A stretch of DNA of 64,000 nt from Algoriphagus aestuariicola (GTDB lineage: Bacteria > Bacteroidota > Bacteroidia > Cytophagales > Cyclobacteriaceae): positions 248,001 to 312,000 of the forward strand of contig NZ_JAFKCW010000001.1 in NCBI RefSeq assembly GCF_017254835.1, read 5' to 3'. Each line of letters begins with the position of its first letter. Positions within the stretch are counted from its first letter, which is position 1. Of this stretch, positions 7,241 to 16,564 are shown piece by piece. The notes below the pieces were generated by a model that saw only the letters and a program-made list of their open reading frames with translations, searched no databases and was not told the origin of the DNA. Both the position numbers and the translations under genes were made by a program.

Positions 7241-9643
7241 ATGCTCAAGAATTATTTTACGTCCCTTTGGAGGCATATTTCCAAAAACAAGGTCTTTACC
7301 TTTATCAATGTGGCAGGTCTTGCCATCGGAATGTTGGCCTGTATCCTGATCGCACAGTTTGTGCTCCATGAGCTGAGCTATGACAGTTTTCTGGAAAAAA
7401 ACGAACGGATTTTTCGCATTCAGCTGGATCGGTACGACAAGGGAGTGCTTTCCACCCAATGGGCTGCCGGTGCTGCCGGAATCGGTCCCGACCTAAAATC
7501 CAATTTTTCCGAGGTAAAGACCTTCGCCCGGCTGACCAAGCGAGGTGCGACGCTTTCCAATGGGGACACTTTTTTTAGGGAAGAGGACTTGTATTTCGCT
7601 TCGGAGGATTTTTTTGAGGTGTTTTCCATCCGGCTGATTCATGGGGTGGATTCGCTGGTACTCAAGGAGCCATTTAAGATCGTGCTGTCTGAATCCATGG
7701 CAAAAAAATACTTTGGCCAGGAAAATCCCATAGGAAAAACCCTAAAAGCCAATGGTCAGACAGAGTACGAGATCTCGGGAGTTTTCGAAGACCTACCGGT
7801 CAATACACACATGAAGATAGATGCGCTGGGTTCTTTCATCAGCCTCGAAAAACTCTGGAACGATCCCATCACTTCTTGGAACTGGGATGGCTTCATGACC
7901 TACATCCTGCTGGAGGACGAGGTCGATGCCGAGGCATTTGAAGCGAAGTTGCCCGATTTTGTGGAGACCAAGATGGGAGAGGAAATGAAAAAATACAACG
8001 CTGGTATGACTTTTCACCTACAGCCGGTGAAAGACATCCATCTGGACTCGGACTATATCATGGAGTTCAAGGCAAACGGAAACCGCCAGTCCGTTTACTT
8101 TTTATCGGTAGTTGCGATCCTCATCCTAGTCATTGCCTGGATTAACTATGTCAATCTTTCCACAGCCAAGTCAGTAGAGCGGGCTAGGGAGGTAGGCATC
8201 AGGAAAGTCATGGGAGGATACCAGTCCCAGCTGGTACAGCAGTTTCTGACCGAATCGCTTTTTCTCAACTTGGTAGCCGTGTCGCTCGCTGCCGGATTTG
8301 CGATCCTGCTGACTCCATGGTTTAGCGAATTGACCGGACGGGAACTTGGATACCAGCTGTTTTTGCAGCCTGTTTTCTGGCTGGTTTTGTTGGTGTTAAT
8401 CGTTTCCGGTGCTGTGATGTCCGGGATTTATCCTGCCTTCGTTCTTTCTTCCTTTCGTCCTGTGGAGGTGTTGAAAGGAAAATTTAAGAATACCGACCAA
8501 GGACTTTTACTTCGAAAAGGCATGGTGATCGCCCAGTTTATCGCCTCGATCACACTGATGGTAGGGACTTTCACGGTTTTCCTTCAGCTGCGCTATATGC
8601 AAAACCAGGATCTAGGCGTGGACATTGAGCAGACAGTTGTCCTGCAGTCACCCAGCGTGACTGATTCTACCTACAAGCAAAAATACCAGGTATTTAAACA
8701 GCGTATTTCCGACTATACGGAGGTGCTTTCGGTGACGGCTTCGACGGCCGTTCCCGGAGCCCAGCCTGATTGGAACGCGGGTGGGATTCGCAGACTCAGC
8801 CAAGGTGAGGACGAGCAAAACCAATACCGGGTGATCATGACCGACGGTTCTTTCGACGAAAGCTTCGGCCTGGAGATGGTCACAGGCAGGGACTTTTCCG
8901 ATGAGGTGACCAATGAGTGGCAAAACGTCCTGCTCAACGAGTCTGCCACACGACTGATGGGCTTTTCGAGCCCGGAGGAGGCGATCAACGATCGCATTTT
9001 CTTTTGGGGCGATACCTTCAAAATTGTGGGAGTGATGAAAGACTACCATCAGGAATCCCTCAAAAAATCCTATGACGCCTTGATCTTCCGGTACAACGAT
9101 GCGCCTAACGGATTTTATTCCGTGAAAGTGCAGACTTCGCAAATCCGGGATCTGATGGCGACGCTGGAGGAAGACTGGAAAGAAATTTTCCCCGGTAATC
9201 CCTTTGAATATTTCTTCCTCGACGAGCATTACAACCAACAGTACCAAGCCGACCAACAATTTGGCGCCATATTCGGTATCTTTTCCGCCTTGGCGATCTT
9301 CATTGCCGCGCTGGGTTTGTTCGGTCTGTCTTCGCTTACTGCCATTCAGCGGACGAAAGAGATTGGAATACGAAAGGTACTTGGCGCTTCTCTTTTTGGA
9401 CTGCTTCGCTTGATCAGCAAGGAGTTTATCGTCTTGGTGGCCATCGCGATTCTCCTGTCCATACCATTGTCTGTCTGGATCATGGATACCTGGCTGGAGG
9501 ATTTTGCTTCAAGGATCTCCCTGAGTTGGTGGATTTTTGCTGTGCCAAGTTTTCTCGTGATTGTCATTACTATCGTGACTGTCAGCGTACATACGATCAA
9601 AGTAGCCTTGATCAATCCAGTCACCTCCCTGAGTTACGAGTAG
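7241..9643 (+). CDS. ABC transporter permease, FtsX/MacB type, two-lobed
   Basis: 800 residues from ATG 7241. The layout is that of the large Bacteroidota MacB-like permeases: TM1 at about 18-45 (FTFINVAGLAIGMLACILIA), a periplasmic MacB_PCD domain, an FtsX core with TMs at about 285-400 (VAILILVIAWINYVNLSTAK; AREVGIRKVMGG), TM5 at about 430, a second periplasmic domain, and a second FtsX core (FGLSSLTAIQRTKEIGIRKVLGAS) ending at VTSLSYE. Both cores carry the EVGIRKVMG/EIGIRKVLG motif thought to contact the ATPase. No ATPase or membrane fusion gene is adjacent, so partners must be encoded elsewhere. Substrate unknown. Confidence 0.93.
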   Translation: MLKNYFTSLWRHISKNKVFTFINVAGLAIGMLACILIAQFVLHELSYDSFLEKNERIFRIQLDRYDKGVLSTQWAAGAAGIGPDLKSNFSEVKTFARLTKRGATLSNGDTFFREEDLYFASEDFFEVFSIRLIHGVDSLVLKEPFKIVLSESMAKKYFGQENPIGKTLKANGQTEYEISGVFEDLPVNTHMKIDALGSFISLEKLWNDPITSWNWDGFMTYILLEDEVDAEAFEAKLPDFVETKMGEEMKKYNAGMTFHLQPVKDIHLDSDYIMEFKANGNRQSVYFLSVVAILILVIAWINYVNLSTAKSVERAREVGIRKVMGGYQSQLVQQFLTESLFLNLVAVSLAAGFAILLTPWFSELTGRELGYQLFLQPVFWLVLLVLIVSGAVMSGIYPAFVLSSFRPVEVLKGKFKNTDQGLLLRKGMVIAQFIASITLMVGTFTVFLQLRYMQNQDLGVDIEQTVVLQSPSVTDSTYKQKYQVFKQRISDYTEVLSVTASTAVPGAQPDWNAGGIRRLSQGEDEQNQYRVIMTDGSFDESFGLEMVTGRDFSDEVTNEWQNVLLNESATRLMGFSSPEEAINDRIFFWGDTFKIVGVMKDYHQESLKKSYDALIFRYNDAPNGFYSVKVQTSQIRDLMATLEEDWKEIFPGNPFEYFFLDEHYNQQYQADQQFGAIFGIFSALAIFIAALGLFGLSSLTAIQRTKEIGIRKVLGASLFGLLRLISKEFIVLVAIAILLSIPLSVWIMDTWLEDFASRISLSWWIFAVPSFLVIVITIVTVSVHTIKVALINPVTSLSYE

Positions 9644-9759
9644 GTTTTTAGGCTATTGAAATAGTCTTGAGGACCAGCAAGAGGACTATGGAGGCTTGGT
9701 TTTTGTAACTTGACATGTAGAAAACCAGAAAAATAAACCTTCAAAAAACCAAAATTGCA

Positions 9760-10197
9760 ATGAGACTGATCGCCAAAGCTACCATCCAGATTCAAAAACC
9801 TGCTTCGGAAGTTTTCGAGGGAATCGTCGACCACAAGAAAATGACCCACTATTTTATCTCCGAAAGCACGGGCAGAATGGAAGCTGGAAGGGAACTGTTT
9901 TGGAAGTTTCCCGAATTTCCGGATGAGTACCCTGTCTGGAACATTCAAACGGAAACGGATCGATTGGTGGAATTCGCCTGGGACAAAGAGACGGAAGTGA
10001 GGATCGCGCTGGAGCCTCAAGCGGATGGGAGCACGGTGGTCAAGGTCACCGAGGGCGACAAGGGGCTCAGCGAGCAAAACCTCCAATGGCTGACCAGCAA
10101 TACCGAGGGCTGGGCTAATTTTTTGGCGTGTATGAAGGCCTACTTGGAATATGGTATTGAGCTTCGCAAGGGGGCTTTTGATTTTATGAGGAAATGA
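9760..10197 (+). CDS. SRPBCC / AHSA1-type ligand-binding protein
   Basis: 145 residues from ATG 9760. The START-like fold is evident: strand (RLIAKATIQIQKPASEVFEGIVD), helix, strand HYFISESTGRMEAGRELFWKF, the DEYPVWNIQTETDRLVEFAW edge, and the long C-terminal helix GWANFLACMKAYLEYG. The E-G-W-A-N-FLACMKAYLE ending fits the AHSA1 domain (activator of Hsp90-like) family, which binds hydrophobic ligands or acts in stress. Cytoplasmic. A strong hairpin terminator lies 17 nt after its stop. Confidence 0.85.
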   Translation: MRLIAKATIQIQKPASEVFEGIVDHKKMTHYFISESTGRMEAGRELFWKFPEFPDEYPVWNIQTETDRLVEFAWDKETEVRIALEPQADGSTVVKVTEGDKGLSEQNLQWLTSNTEGWANFLACMKAYLEYGIELRKGAFDFMRK

Positions 10198-10213
10198 GAG
10201 TTTTTGAAAACAA

Positions 10214-10246
10214 AAAAGCCCCAAATCGCTAAAATTTGGGGCTTTT
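10214..10246. terminator. bidirectional intrinsic terminator
   Basis: AAAAGCCCCAAAT (10214-10226) and ATTTGGGGCTTTT (10234-10246) form a perfect 13-bp stem with a 7-nt loop. Runs of A and T at the ends allow termination in both directions, serving the AHSA1 gene on the plus strand and tRNA-Ser on the minus strand. Confidence 0.85.
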
Positions 10247-10269
10247 CGAAACATTTGATTATCTAAAAG

Positions 10270-10354
10270 CAGAGGAGGAGGGATTCGAACCCCCGGTACC
10301 TCACGGTACAACGGTTTTCAAGACCGCCGCGATCGACCACTCTGCCACTCCTCT
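10270..10354 (-). tRNA. tRNA-Ser (anticodon UGA)
   Basis: The minus strand folds as a type II cloverleaf of 85 nt. The acceptor stem is AGAGGAG/CTCCTCT with discriminator G, expected for tRNA-Ser. The anticodon stem is GCGGT/ACCGT around the loop CTTGAAA, giving anticodon TGA. A long variable arm (GTACCGTGAGGTAC) precedes the T arm GGGGGTTCGAATCCCTC. The CCA end is not encoded. It reads UCA and other UCN codons by wobble. Confidence 0.95.
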
Positions 10355-10492
10355 GTGTTGTGATCTCTCTTTCGAGTGTGCAAAAGTAAGCGGATTCTGA
10401 ATTTTTGCAAAACCCTTGTCCGCTTTTTCTTTTAACTCTCTGATTTATTATCGCTTAATTTTCTTCTGTCCGGCGGTCTTTCACTAAGCCCA

Positions 10493-12322
10493 CTATTGAC
10501 CACTTTCTTTCACCTCAGCGATCCACCGCTTCACTTCCTTTTCAAGAATGTCCAAAGGCAGCGCCCCGCTCCCCAATACAGTATCGTGGAAGCTTTTCAG
10601 ATCAAACTGATCGCCAAGTTCAGTCTCCGCCAGCTTGCGGAGTTCTTGGATCTTCAGCATTCCTATTTTGTAGCCAGTAGCTTGACCAGGTATCACCATA
10701 TAGCGACGGACCTCAGCCTGGATTGCTCCCGGGGCAATGGAAGAGTTTTCTGAGAAATATTTAATCGCGTCAGCTTCGGTCCAGCCCTTTGAGTGGAGTC
10801 CGGTATCCACCACCAGTCGGATGGCGCGCCAAATTTCATTTACAAGCCGACCGAAATCGTAGTAGGGATTTTTGTATCCACCCATTTCTTTGGCCAAAAT
10901 CTCAGAATAGAGCGCCCAACCTTCTATATAGGCGTTGAATCCGATTTGTGTCCTAAACTTTGGTACCGTCTCCAATTCCTGGGCAATCGATATCTGCATG
11001 TGGTGACCTGGATTTCCTTCATGATAGGCTACCCCCTCCATGGTGGATTTGGGCATGGCGCTCATATCGGACAGATGTACATAATAAGTGCCTGGGCGAG
11101 ATCCGTCAGGGGTGCCTTGGCTATAGTGCTGCGGTGCGCCGGGTTGCTCGCGAAAAGCCTCAACTCGCTTCACCACCAGATCAGCCTTGGGCAAAATGCC
11201 AAAGTAGTCCGGAAGCTTCTTCTTGATTGTATCCAGAAAGGCCGTTGACTCATCTAAATAAGCCTGTCTTCCATCGTCGGTATTCGGAAAGAAGAACTGG
11301 GGATCTGAATTGACAAATTTGAAAAAAGCCTTCAGATCTCCCTCGAATCCAACCTTGTCCTTGATCCCGAGCATCTCTTGTTGGATTCTGGCAACTTCAT
11401 TGAGGCCAATCTCATGGATTTCCTCTGCGCTCAAACCGGTGGTGGTTGAGGCTTTTAATCGATGAGCATAGAGTGCAGCTCCCCGTTCATGGCGGCTAAC
11501 TCCGGTTGGCTTTTCTTCCAAGTTAGGTAACTCTGCTTCCAGCCAGGCGATGAGTTCCTGGTAGGAGGGTTTAAAGCTATTGACTAGGGCCTCCTTCGCC
11601 TTTGTTCTGAATTCCTCTGCTTCGGCATTGGTGATCTTCCCTTCTTTTTCCAGTTTATCAATCTTGGCCTGTGCGTCGGTCCAAAGAGGTGCATCGGCTG
11701 GTCCATCGGAAAATGGCCTTCCTGAAATCAGCGCATTGGACTGCTGAATGACATATTCATAGGCAAATTTTGGCGGACGGACTCCTCCTTCGGTTTGTAG
11801 CTTGGCTCGCTCGAGCAATTGGTCGATCGCTCTTCCTACCTCCGTATATCTGGATATCAGGGCGTTCATGTCTGCAGCGCTGTCGACTTTGTGGTAGTTG
11901 ATGAGCATGTTGGGGAGCTGGGTATGTATGCCTCCCATCTGGTTAAAGACGTAGTTCATTCGGCGAAACTCGACGTCTCCCTTTTCCATCTCGTACTGGT
12001 ATTCCCACAGCTCATAGGATACTTTAGCCTCCGGACTGAGTTTGTCATAGGCAAATTTTTCCTTCAGCTCAGCGACACTGGACTCCATCCAGGCGAGTCT
12101 CTGATCCTCCGCGGCTTCACTCATGTCATCGATCTCGCCATAGCGGTCTTTTCTGCCTTGGGTGGTCATCTGAAGGGGGCTCATTTGGAGAAACTCTTCG
12201 TATTTGGCGTCAAACCACCCGTTTATCTCGGAATCAGGGATGATGGTGGATTCGGGTTCGCTACATGCAAAAAAGCCAAAAAGGCCCAGAAGAAGGAGGA
12301 GTCGAGGTAGGGAGCTGTACAT
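10493..12322 (-). CDS. DUF885 family peptidase-like lipoprotein
   Basis: 609 residues from ATG 12322 (MYSSLPRLLLLLGLFGFFAC), a lipoprotein signal with Cys20. The remainder is the all-helical DUF885 domain found in predicted zinc peptidases of Bacteroidota and Actinobacteria. The diagnostic HEGNPGHH motif begins at about residue 434 (metal ligands, related to the HExxH of M2/M3-like peptidases), and the downstream YSEILAKEMGGYKNPYYDFG and PGQATGYKIG motifs are also present. Likely an envelope-anchored oligopeptidase; substrates unknown. Monocistronic by position, 72 nt from the next gene upstream on the strand. Confidence 0.9.
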   Translation of the reverse strand: MYSSLPRLLLLLGLFGFFACSEPESTIIPDSEINGWFDAKYEEFLQMSPLQMTTQGRKDRYGEIDDMSEAAEDQRLAWMESSVAELKEKFAYDKLSPEAKVSYELWEYQYEMEKGDVEFRRMNYVFNQMGGIHTQLPNMLINYHKVDSAADMNALISRYTEVGRAIDQLLERAKLQTEGGVRPPKFAYEYVIQQSNALISGRPFSDGPADAPLWTDAQAKIDKLEKEGKITNAEAEEFRTKAKEALVNSFKPSYQELIAWLEAELPNLEEKPTGVSRHERGAALYAHRLKASTTTGLSAEEIHEIGLNEVARIQQEMLGIKDKVGFEGDLKAFFKFVNSDPQFFFPNTDDGRQAYLDESTAFLDTIKKKLPDYFGILPKADLVVKRVEAFREQPGAPQHYSQGTPDGSRPGTYYVHLSDMSAMPKSTMEGVAYHEGNPGHHMQISIAQELETVPKFRTQIGFNAYIEGWALYSEILAKEMGGYKNPYYDFGRLVNEIWRAIRLVVDTGLHSKGWTEADAIKYFSENSSIAPGAIQAEVRRYMVIPGQATGYKIGMLKIQELRKLAETELGDQFDLKSFHDTVLGSGALPLDILEKEVKRWIAEVKESGQ

Positions 12323-12394
12323 AGTCTGAGATTTAGTGATAGCTCTGGCTAAAATAGAGAAAAATCCATCTCTTTCTCTTCCCAATAGATTCCG

Positions 12395-13366
12395 TCAGAC
12401 CTTTGCCGGATTGCCCAGCATTTTTCTTCTTCTTTCGCGCTCTTTTTGTTTTTCCTCTGCCAGATCCAAGCTCACGTTCACTTCAAAGCATACCAGAATG
12501 ATCAGTGAGGTGATCCAAAGCCAGAGCATCAATGCCAATACGGTGCCGATCGAGCCGTACAGTTTATTGTAGCTGGCGAAATTCTCCAGATAGTAAATGA
12601 ATCCGTAAAAAGCTAGCGTGATCAGTAATCCGGCCAAGTGCGCTCCGGTGGAGAAAAAATGCCACTTGTCGTGGACGGCAGGAGCGAAGCGAAAGATGAA
12701 AGCGGAGGTGATATAGAAGACAAAAAGGAGAATCAAAAACTTCAAGGTGTTAAACAAAAAGATCATGAAGTTGCTGTTAAAGAGGTGCATCTCGTCCAGC
12801 GCGTTGATCAGGATGCTGCCGATGATCATGACCGAGCTGGCGGCGATGATGGTAAGTACCAGCGCAAAAACGATAAACAGTGCGACAGCCCTTGACATGA
12901 GAAATCCACGATTTTCTTTCGTCTTGTACACCGAGTTAAACGAAGTCATCATCGACATCACCCCCTGCGTAGACGCAAAGAGCGCAAAGAAGAAACCGAA
13001 AGACAGCAAGCTTTGCCTTGGCTTGGACACGATGTCCATGAGGGTGGTTTCGATATTTTGGTAGAGATCCGCCGGGATGATGTTTTGTACAAAATCCAGG
13101 ATGTTGTCCGTGGTGACCACGGGAAAGAAATCCTGGAGGTAGGGGATGAGATTCAGAAGAAAGAGGAGGAGCGGGAAGAGCGCAATCGTGTAGCTAAACG
13201 CCATGGAGCCCGCCCTTTCGCTGATGTCGTCCTTCTTGAGCTGTTGGATAAAGATCCGGATGACATCGTAGAGATTTTTGTCGGGGTGACCGAAATAGAT
13301 TTTTTTCAAATGCCTTGCCTTCAATTGCAAGCGTAGCCTCCATTTGAAAATTTGCTTTTGGATCAC
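12395..13366 (-). CDS. YihY/BrkB family inner membrane protein
   Basis: 323 residues from a GTG start at 13366; an ATG 9 nt further up is out of frame and ends at once. The family signature covers residues 40-300: RAGSMAFSYTIALFPLLLFLLNLIP, LSFGFFFALFASTQGVMSMMTSFNSVYKT, GAHLAGLLITLAFYGFIYYLENFASYNKLYGSIGTVLALMLWLWITSLIILVCFEVN in six or seven helices. Often annotated ribonuclease BN in the past, but now considered a membrane protein of unknown transport or integrity role. It follows the thioesterase gene by 12 nt, so likely the last gene of the mltG operon. Confidence 0.92.
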   Translation of the reverse strand: MIQKQIFKWRLRLQLKARHLKKIYFGHPDKNLYDVIRIFIQQLKKDDISERAGSMAFSYTIALFPLLLFLLNLIPYLQDFFPVVTTDNILDFVQNIIPADLYQNIETTLMDIVSKPRQSLLSFGFFFALFASTQGVMSMMTSFNSVYKTKENRGFLMSRAVALFIVFALVLTIIAASSVMIIGSILINALDEMHLFNSNFMIFLFNTLKFLILLFVFYITSAFIFRFAPAVHDKWHFFSTGAHLAGLLITLAFYGFIYYLENFASYNKLYGSIGTVLALMLWLWITSLIILVCFEVNVSLDLAEEKQKERERRRKMLGNPAKV

Positions 13367-13378
13367 TGTGTCATTGGT

Positions 13379-13786
13379 TTACCCGAAAAAGGGTTTCAAT
13401 AAATCTAACAAATTCTTGGGAGGGCGGGTAGGCAGGTGGCTTTCTTTTTTGAGAAAGGCGAGCGTGGTCCAGCCCTCGGTGATCAGGTCTCCCGCCTCGT
13501 TTGACACTTCGTATTCGAAACGGATCCTGACACCGGGAAGCTCGGGAATGGTGGTTTTGATGGTCAAAAGCTCATCGTATTTCCCAGGCTTGAGGTATCG
13601 GAAATGGCTTTCCAGTACTGGCATCATCACGCCGTTTTCTTCCATTTCCCGGTAGGAAAAGCCGGCAGAACGCATCGCTTCTACCCGAGCCACCTCAAAA
13701 TACATCGCGTAATTGCCGTAGTACACGTATCCCATTTGGTCTGTTTCGGCATAGCGAACGCGAATCTGGGTTTCAGCCTGAAACAT
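13379..13786 (-). CDS. acyl-CoA thioesterase, 4HBT hotdog fold
   Basis: 135 residues from ATG 13786; the longer frame runs into the upstream mltG gene and is not used. The hotdog-fold motif RVRYAETDQMGYVYYGNYAMYF carries the catalytic Asp (D near residue 15) of the YbgC/4HBT type, followed by the long helix VARVEAMRSAGFSYREMEENG and the strands VLESHFRYLKPGKYDELLTI. It hydrolyses acyl-CoA or acyl-ACP thioesters, chain length not deducible. The start lies 1 nt after the mltG stop, so the genes are co-transcribed. Confidence 0.93.
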   Translation of the reverse strand: MFQAETQIRVRYAETDQMGYVYYGNYAMYFEVARVEAMRSAGFSYREMEENGVMMPVLESHFRYLKPGKYDELLTIKTTIPELPGVRIRFEYEVSNEAGDLITEGWTTLAFLKKESHLPTRPPKNLLDLLKPFFG

Positions 13787-13787
13787 G

Positions 13788-14831
13788 TCAGAAGATGTTG
13801 GCGGCGTTGAGTGCGCGCTGATAACGTCTCGCATTGGCCATATGCTCACTGTAGGTGGTCGCAAAGGCGTGGTATCCCGAAAAGTCCTCCTTGGCGCAAA
13901 AATAGAGGTAGTCATGCTTCTCCGTATTAAGGACAGCATTGAGCGAATTGATGTCCGGGAGATTGATCGGGCCAGGAGGCAGCCCGGCGTACTTATAGGT
14001 ATTGTAGGGACTCTCGATTTCCTTGTGGACGTTTAGGATTCTTTTCAGGGTGAAGTCGCCGGTGGCATAGACCAGCGTCGGGTCAGCCTGTAGAGGCATG
14101 CCGATTTTCATGCGGTTAAAGTAGACCCCAGCTATTTTGGGCCTTTCGTCAGATTTTTGGCTCTCAGCCTGGACTATGGAGGCAAGTGTACTGACTTCTT
14201 TTTGTGTCAGTCCGAGCGATTGGGCCTTTTGCTTTTTCTCCTCTGTCCAAAAGGCCTGGTATTCTTTGTACATTCGGTCAAAAAGCGCCTCAGGGCTGGT
14301 ATTCCACCAAAACTCGTACGTGTTGGGGATAAACATGCTCATGACGGTTTCTTCCTCGAAATCAAACTTTCGAATATAGACTGAATCTTGGATCAGGTCG
14401 AGAAACTGCTCCTGCGTGACTTCCAAGTTGGCGGTGATTTTTTCGGCGAGATCCTCTTTGGTTCTCACGTTGTTGAAAGTCACCTTGACCGGAACTTGCC
14501 TGCCTGCGCGAAGCATCCTGACCAATTCGAGGTTGTTCATCTTGGGTTCGACCAGATAAAGTCCCGGTTTGACAGCTTCCTGATACCCAAGGACTTTCGA
14601 TACAAAACTAAAGCTCAGCGCGTCGTTGATGACCTTTTCTTTATAGAGTTGATCCGAAACCTGTTTGTAAACTGCGTTGCTTGGGATTTTGAGCATGTAA
14701 GGCTGATCGGACTCCACCAGTGTATTAGGGCTGAAAAAGATCTGGTAGAAATAGAAGGTCAGCGAGATCAACAGCACGGAGGAGGCGATCAGGGCGACCA
14801 GAAGGAATTTTTTACGCTTTTCGCTTTGCAT
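13788..14831 (-). CDS. mltG: endolytic murein transglycosylase MltG
   Basis: 347 residues from ATG 14831; the frame upstream has only a TTG. N-terminal cytoplasmic tail and one membrane helix (FLLVALIASSVLLISLTFYFY), a LysM-like domain (YMLKIPSNAVYKQVSDQL), and the YceG catalytic domain with ASIVQAESQKSDERPKIAGV carrying the catalytic Glu near residue 223, then GMPLQADPTLVYATG, SPYNTYKYAGLPPGPI and NTEKHDYLYF near the end. It cleaves nascent glycan strands and sets chain length at the inner membrane. Followed directly by the thioesterase gene. Confidence 0.96.
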   Translation of the reverse strand: MQSEKRKKFLLVALIASSVLLISLTFYFYQIFFSPNTLVESDQPYMLKIPSNAVYKQVSDQLYKEKVINDALSFSFVSKVLGYQEAVKPGLYLVEPKMNNLELVRMLRAGRQVPVKVTFNNVRTKEDLAEKITANLEVTQEQFLDLIQDSVYIRKFDFEEETVMSMFIPNTYEFWWNTSPEALFDRMYKEYQAFWTEEKKQKAQSLGLTQKEVSTLASIVQAESQKSDERPKIAGVYFNRMKIGMPLQADPTLVYATGDFTLKRILNVHKEIESPYNTYKYAGLPPGPINLPDINSLNAVLNTEKHDYLYFCAKEDFSGYHAFATTYSEHMANARRYQRALNAANIF

Positions 14832-14944
14832 AGAAGGCAAAAATAAGAAAGGTTGGGGAAATGGTTTTCCGAAATCTGATACGGAAGCGAACTTCTTCGA
14901 AAATAGGTGATAGTTAGGGATTCGATTTGAAGCCTAAAAAACGA

Positions 14945-14972
14945 TTGAATTGGTTTTTCGATTGTAATTTCG
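14945..14972 (+). promoter_or_regulatory. possible Bacteroidota-type promoter for thioredoxin-like gene
   Basis: TAATTTCG at 14965-14972 resembles the TAnnTTTG -7 element with one mismatch, and a TTG at 14945-14947 lies 17 nt upstream in the position of the -33 element. The placement, about 30 nt before the ATG at 15004, is plausible. Based on consensus likeness only. Confidence 0.3.
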
Positions 14973-15003
14973 TAGGATTGGTCACTTATTAAATGACATT
15001 GCC

Positions 15004-16101
15004 ATGAAAGTTTTTTACATCCTAGGAATGGTTTTTCTGCTCTTCAGTTGCTCCGCCCCACAGTCCCCCGAGGAGATCTTTGCGGCAGCTAGACAGAACC
15101 TGAAGAGTTCTGGACAAGTGCAGTTTCGGCAGGAGATGGTATGGGAAAGCCCGAGTTTGGAAGAGTTTGATACCATTCGATATACAATCGACTTCCGTAA
15201 AAATCCAAAGGCATTTTTCGGGTATGATTTCGTGGGCAGTCGAGATGGTTTTGAATCCCGTTATGTGGAAGGGATTGAATACGGCATTGATCACCAAGAC
15301 AGCACGGTTAAGACTGCGGACGTCCTGGACTCGACTAGGATACAGTACAGTATGCTTCGAACATTCAATCCGCTTGTTCTTTTCGAGAACGATCCATGGA
15401 AATATATTGGCGACACCACTATCCAGCAACAAAAGCTGTTGCAGTATATGTGGGTCGAGATGGACACCGTGATTATGGACAAGAAAGTCTACCTGGAAAA
15501 CCATCTCTGGATCAATCCGGCTAATTTGCTGCCCGAGTTTTATTCCAGAAGGCTCTACCATGATGGGCAAAGAAACCAACTGATAGAAAGTACCTACGAA
15601 GATTGGGTACTAGAGGAAAAGGCTGAGCCGTTCGTACTGGATTTTCCCAAAGGCTATCTAACCAAAGTCGAGGGCTCGACGGAGTCTCCTCTGCTAAAAG
15701 TCGGTACGCAAGCGCCCGATTTTGAATTGGAGGATGCGAATGGGAATCTGGTCAAGCTCTCAGATTTTCGCGGCAAAAAAGTATTGCTTGATTTCTCCAT
15801 CATCAATTGCGGCTGGTGCAAAATCGCGCTGGAGCAGTTTGCCAAGGAAGACTACAAGTTTGCGGATGACATCGTACCGCTGTACGTCAACCCCGAGGAT
15901 TCCTGGGAAAAGCTGAAAAAATATCAATCTCGCGTGACAGTGCCTTTTCCTATACTCGCGGATGCCAAAGAAGTTGGCAAAGAGTATGGAGTCAACGGTT
16001 TTCCCACTTTTTATCTTATAGATGAGACTGGCAAGATCGAAGAGGTAGCCCAAGGATACAGCGACGAGAAAATTTTAGAGTGGAAGAGGAAATCGGAATG
16101 A
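15004..16101 (+). CDS. thioredoxin-like (AhpC/TSA, TlpA/ResA type) lipoprotein
   Basis: 365 residues from ATG 15004. Lipoprotein signal with LLFSC (Cys16). The first two-thirds (about 20-225) form a long beta-rich domain typical of Bacteroidota TlpA-like proteins (a DUF4369-like or LolA-like region, not assigned with confidence). The thioredoxin domain starts at about 232 (LLKVGTQAPDFELEDANGNL) and carries C-G-W-C with Cys at 269 and 272, plus the cis-Pro segment GFPTFYLID. It should act as a periplasmic thiol-disulfide reductase or thiol peroxidase. It precedes the NUDIX gene by 34 nt on the same strand. Confidence 0.9.
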   Translation: MKVFYILGMVFLLFSCSAPQSPEEIFAAARQNLKSSGQVQFRQEMVWESPSLEEFDTIRYTIDFRKNPKAFFGYDFVGSRDGFESRYVEGIEYGIDHQDSTVKTADVLDSTRIQYSMLRTFNPLVLFENDPWKYIGDTTIQQQKLLQYMWVEMDTVIMDKKVYLENHLWINPANLLPEFYSRRLYHDGQRNQLIESTYEDWVLEEKAEPFVLDFPKGYLTKVEGSTESPLLKVGTQAPDFELEDANGNLVKLSDFRGKKVLLDFSIINCGWCKIALEQFAKEDYKFADDIVPLYVNPEDSWEKLKKYQSRVTVPFPILADAKEVGKEYGVNGFPTFYLIDETGKIEEVAQGYSDEKILEWKRKSE

Positions 16102-16135
16102 GGTTTACCTTTGGGCCTAAGCCGAAATTTCTTCC

Positions 16136-16564
16136 ATGAAAACCATTCCCGTCACCTGCGCCCTGATCATTCACGAAGGGAAAGTCTTGGCAGCTCAGCG
16201 CTCCGAAAGCATGGACTTGCCCGGCAAGTGGGAGTTTCCCGGTGGAAAAGTGGAAGAGCACGAAGACCCAAAAGAATGCCTGCGGCGTGAAATCCGCGAG
16301 GAGCTTGGCATTGAGATCATCGTTGGTGAAGCATTGATGCCTTCCTTGTTTTCGTATCCAAGTAGGACCATCAGGCTATTGCCTTTCATCGCCAGGTGGA
16401 AAAGCGGGGAAATCCGGATGTCGGAGCATAGCCAAGTCCTTTGGTTGGAGAGAAATTCCCTATTGTCGGTGGATTGGGCGGAGGCGGATATTCCGATTGT
16501 TCAGGAATTGCACGAAAATTGGGTTAAGCTTGTAGTATCAACGAACGCTGAAGAGCATGGCTGA
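16136..16564 (+). CDS. NUDIX hydrolase, MutT-like (deoxy)nucleotide pyrophosphohydrolase
   Basis: 142 residues from ATG 16136. The NUDIX box GGKVEEHEDPKECLRREIRE with EELGI follows the consensus GX5EX7REUXEEXGU, and the preceding VLAAQRSESMDLPGKWEFPG fits MutT/CTP pyrophosphohydrolase-like enzymes that cleanse oxidised or modified (d)NTPs. It overlaps the next gene by 8 nt, so the two are translationally linked. Confidence 0.93.
   Translation: MKTIPVTCALIIHEGKVLAAQRSESMDLPGKWEFPGGKVEEHEDPKECLRREIREELGIEIIVGEALMPSLFSYPSRTIRLLPFIARWKSGEIRMSEHSQVLWLERNSLLSVDWAEADIPIVQELHENWVKLVVSTNAEEHG

Noticed and set aside
10400-10492. Possible second tRNA or small RNA beside tRNA-Ser
   Set aside because: No cloverleaf or conserved stem was found in the flanking sequence.
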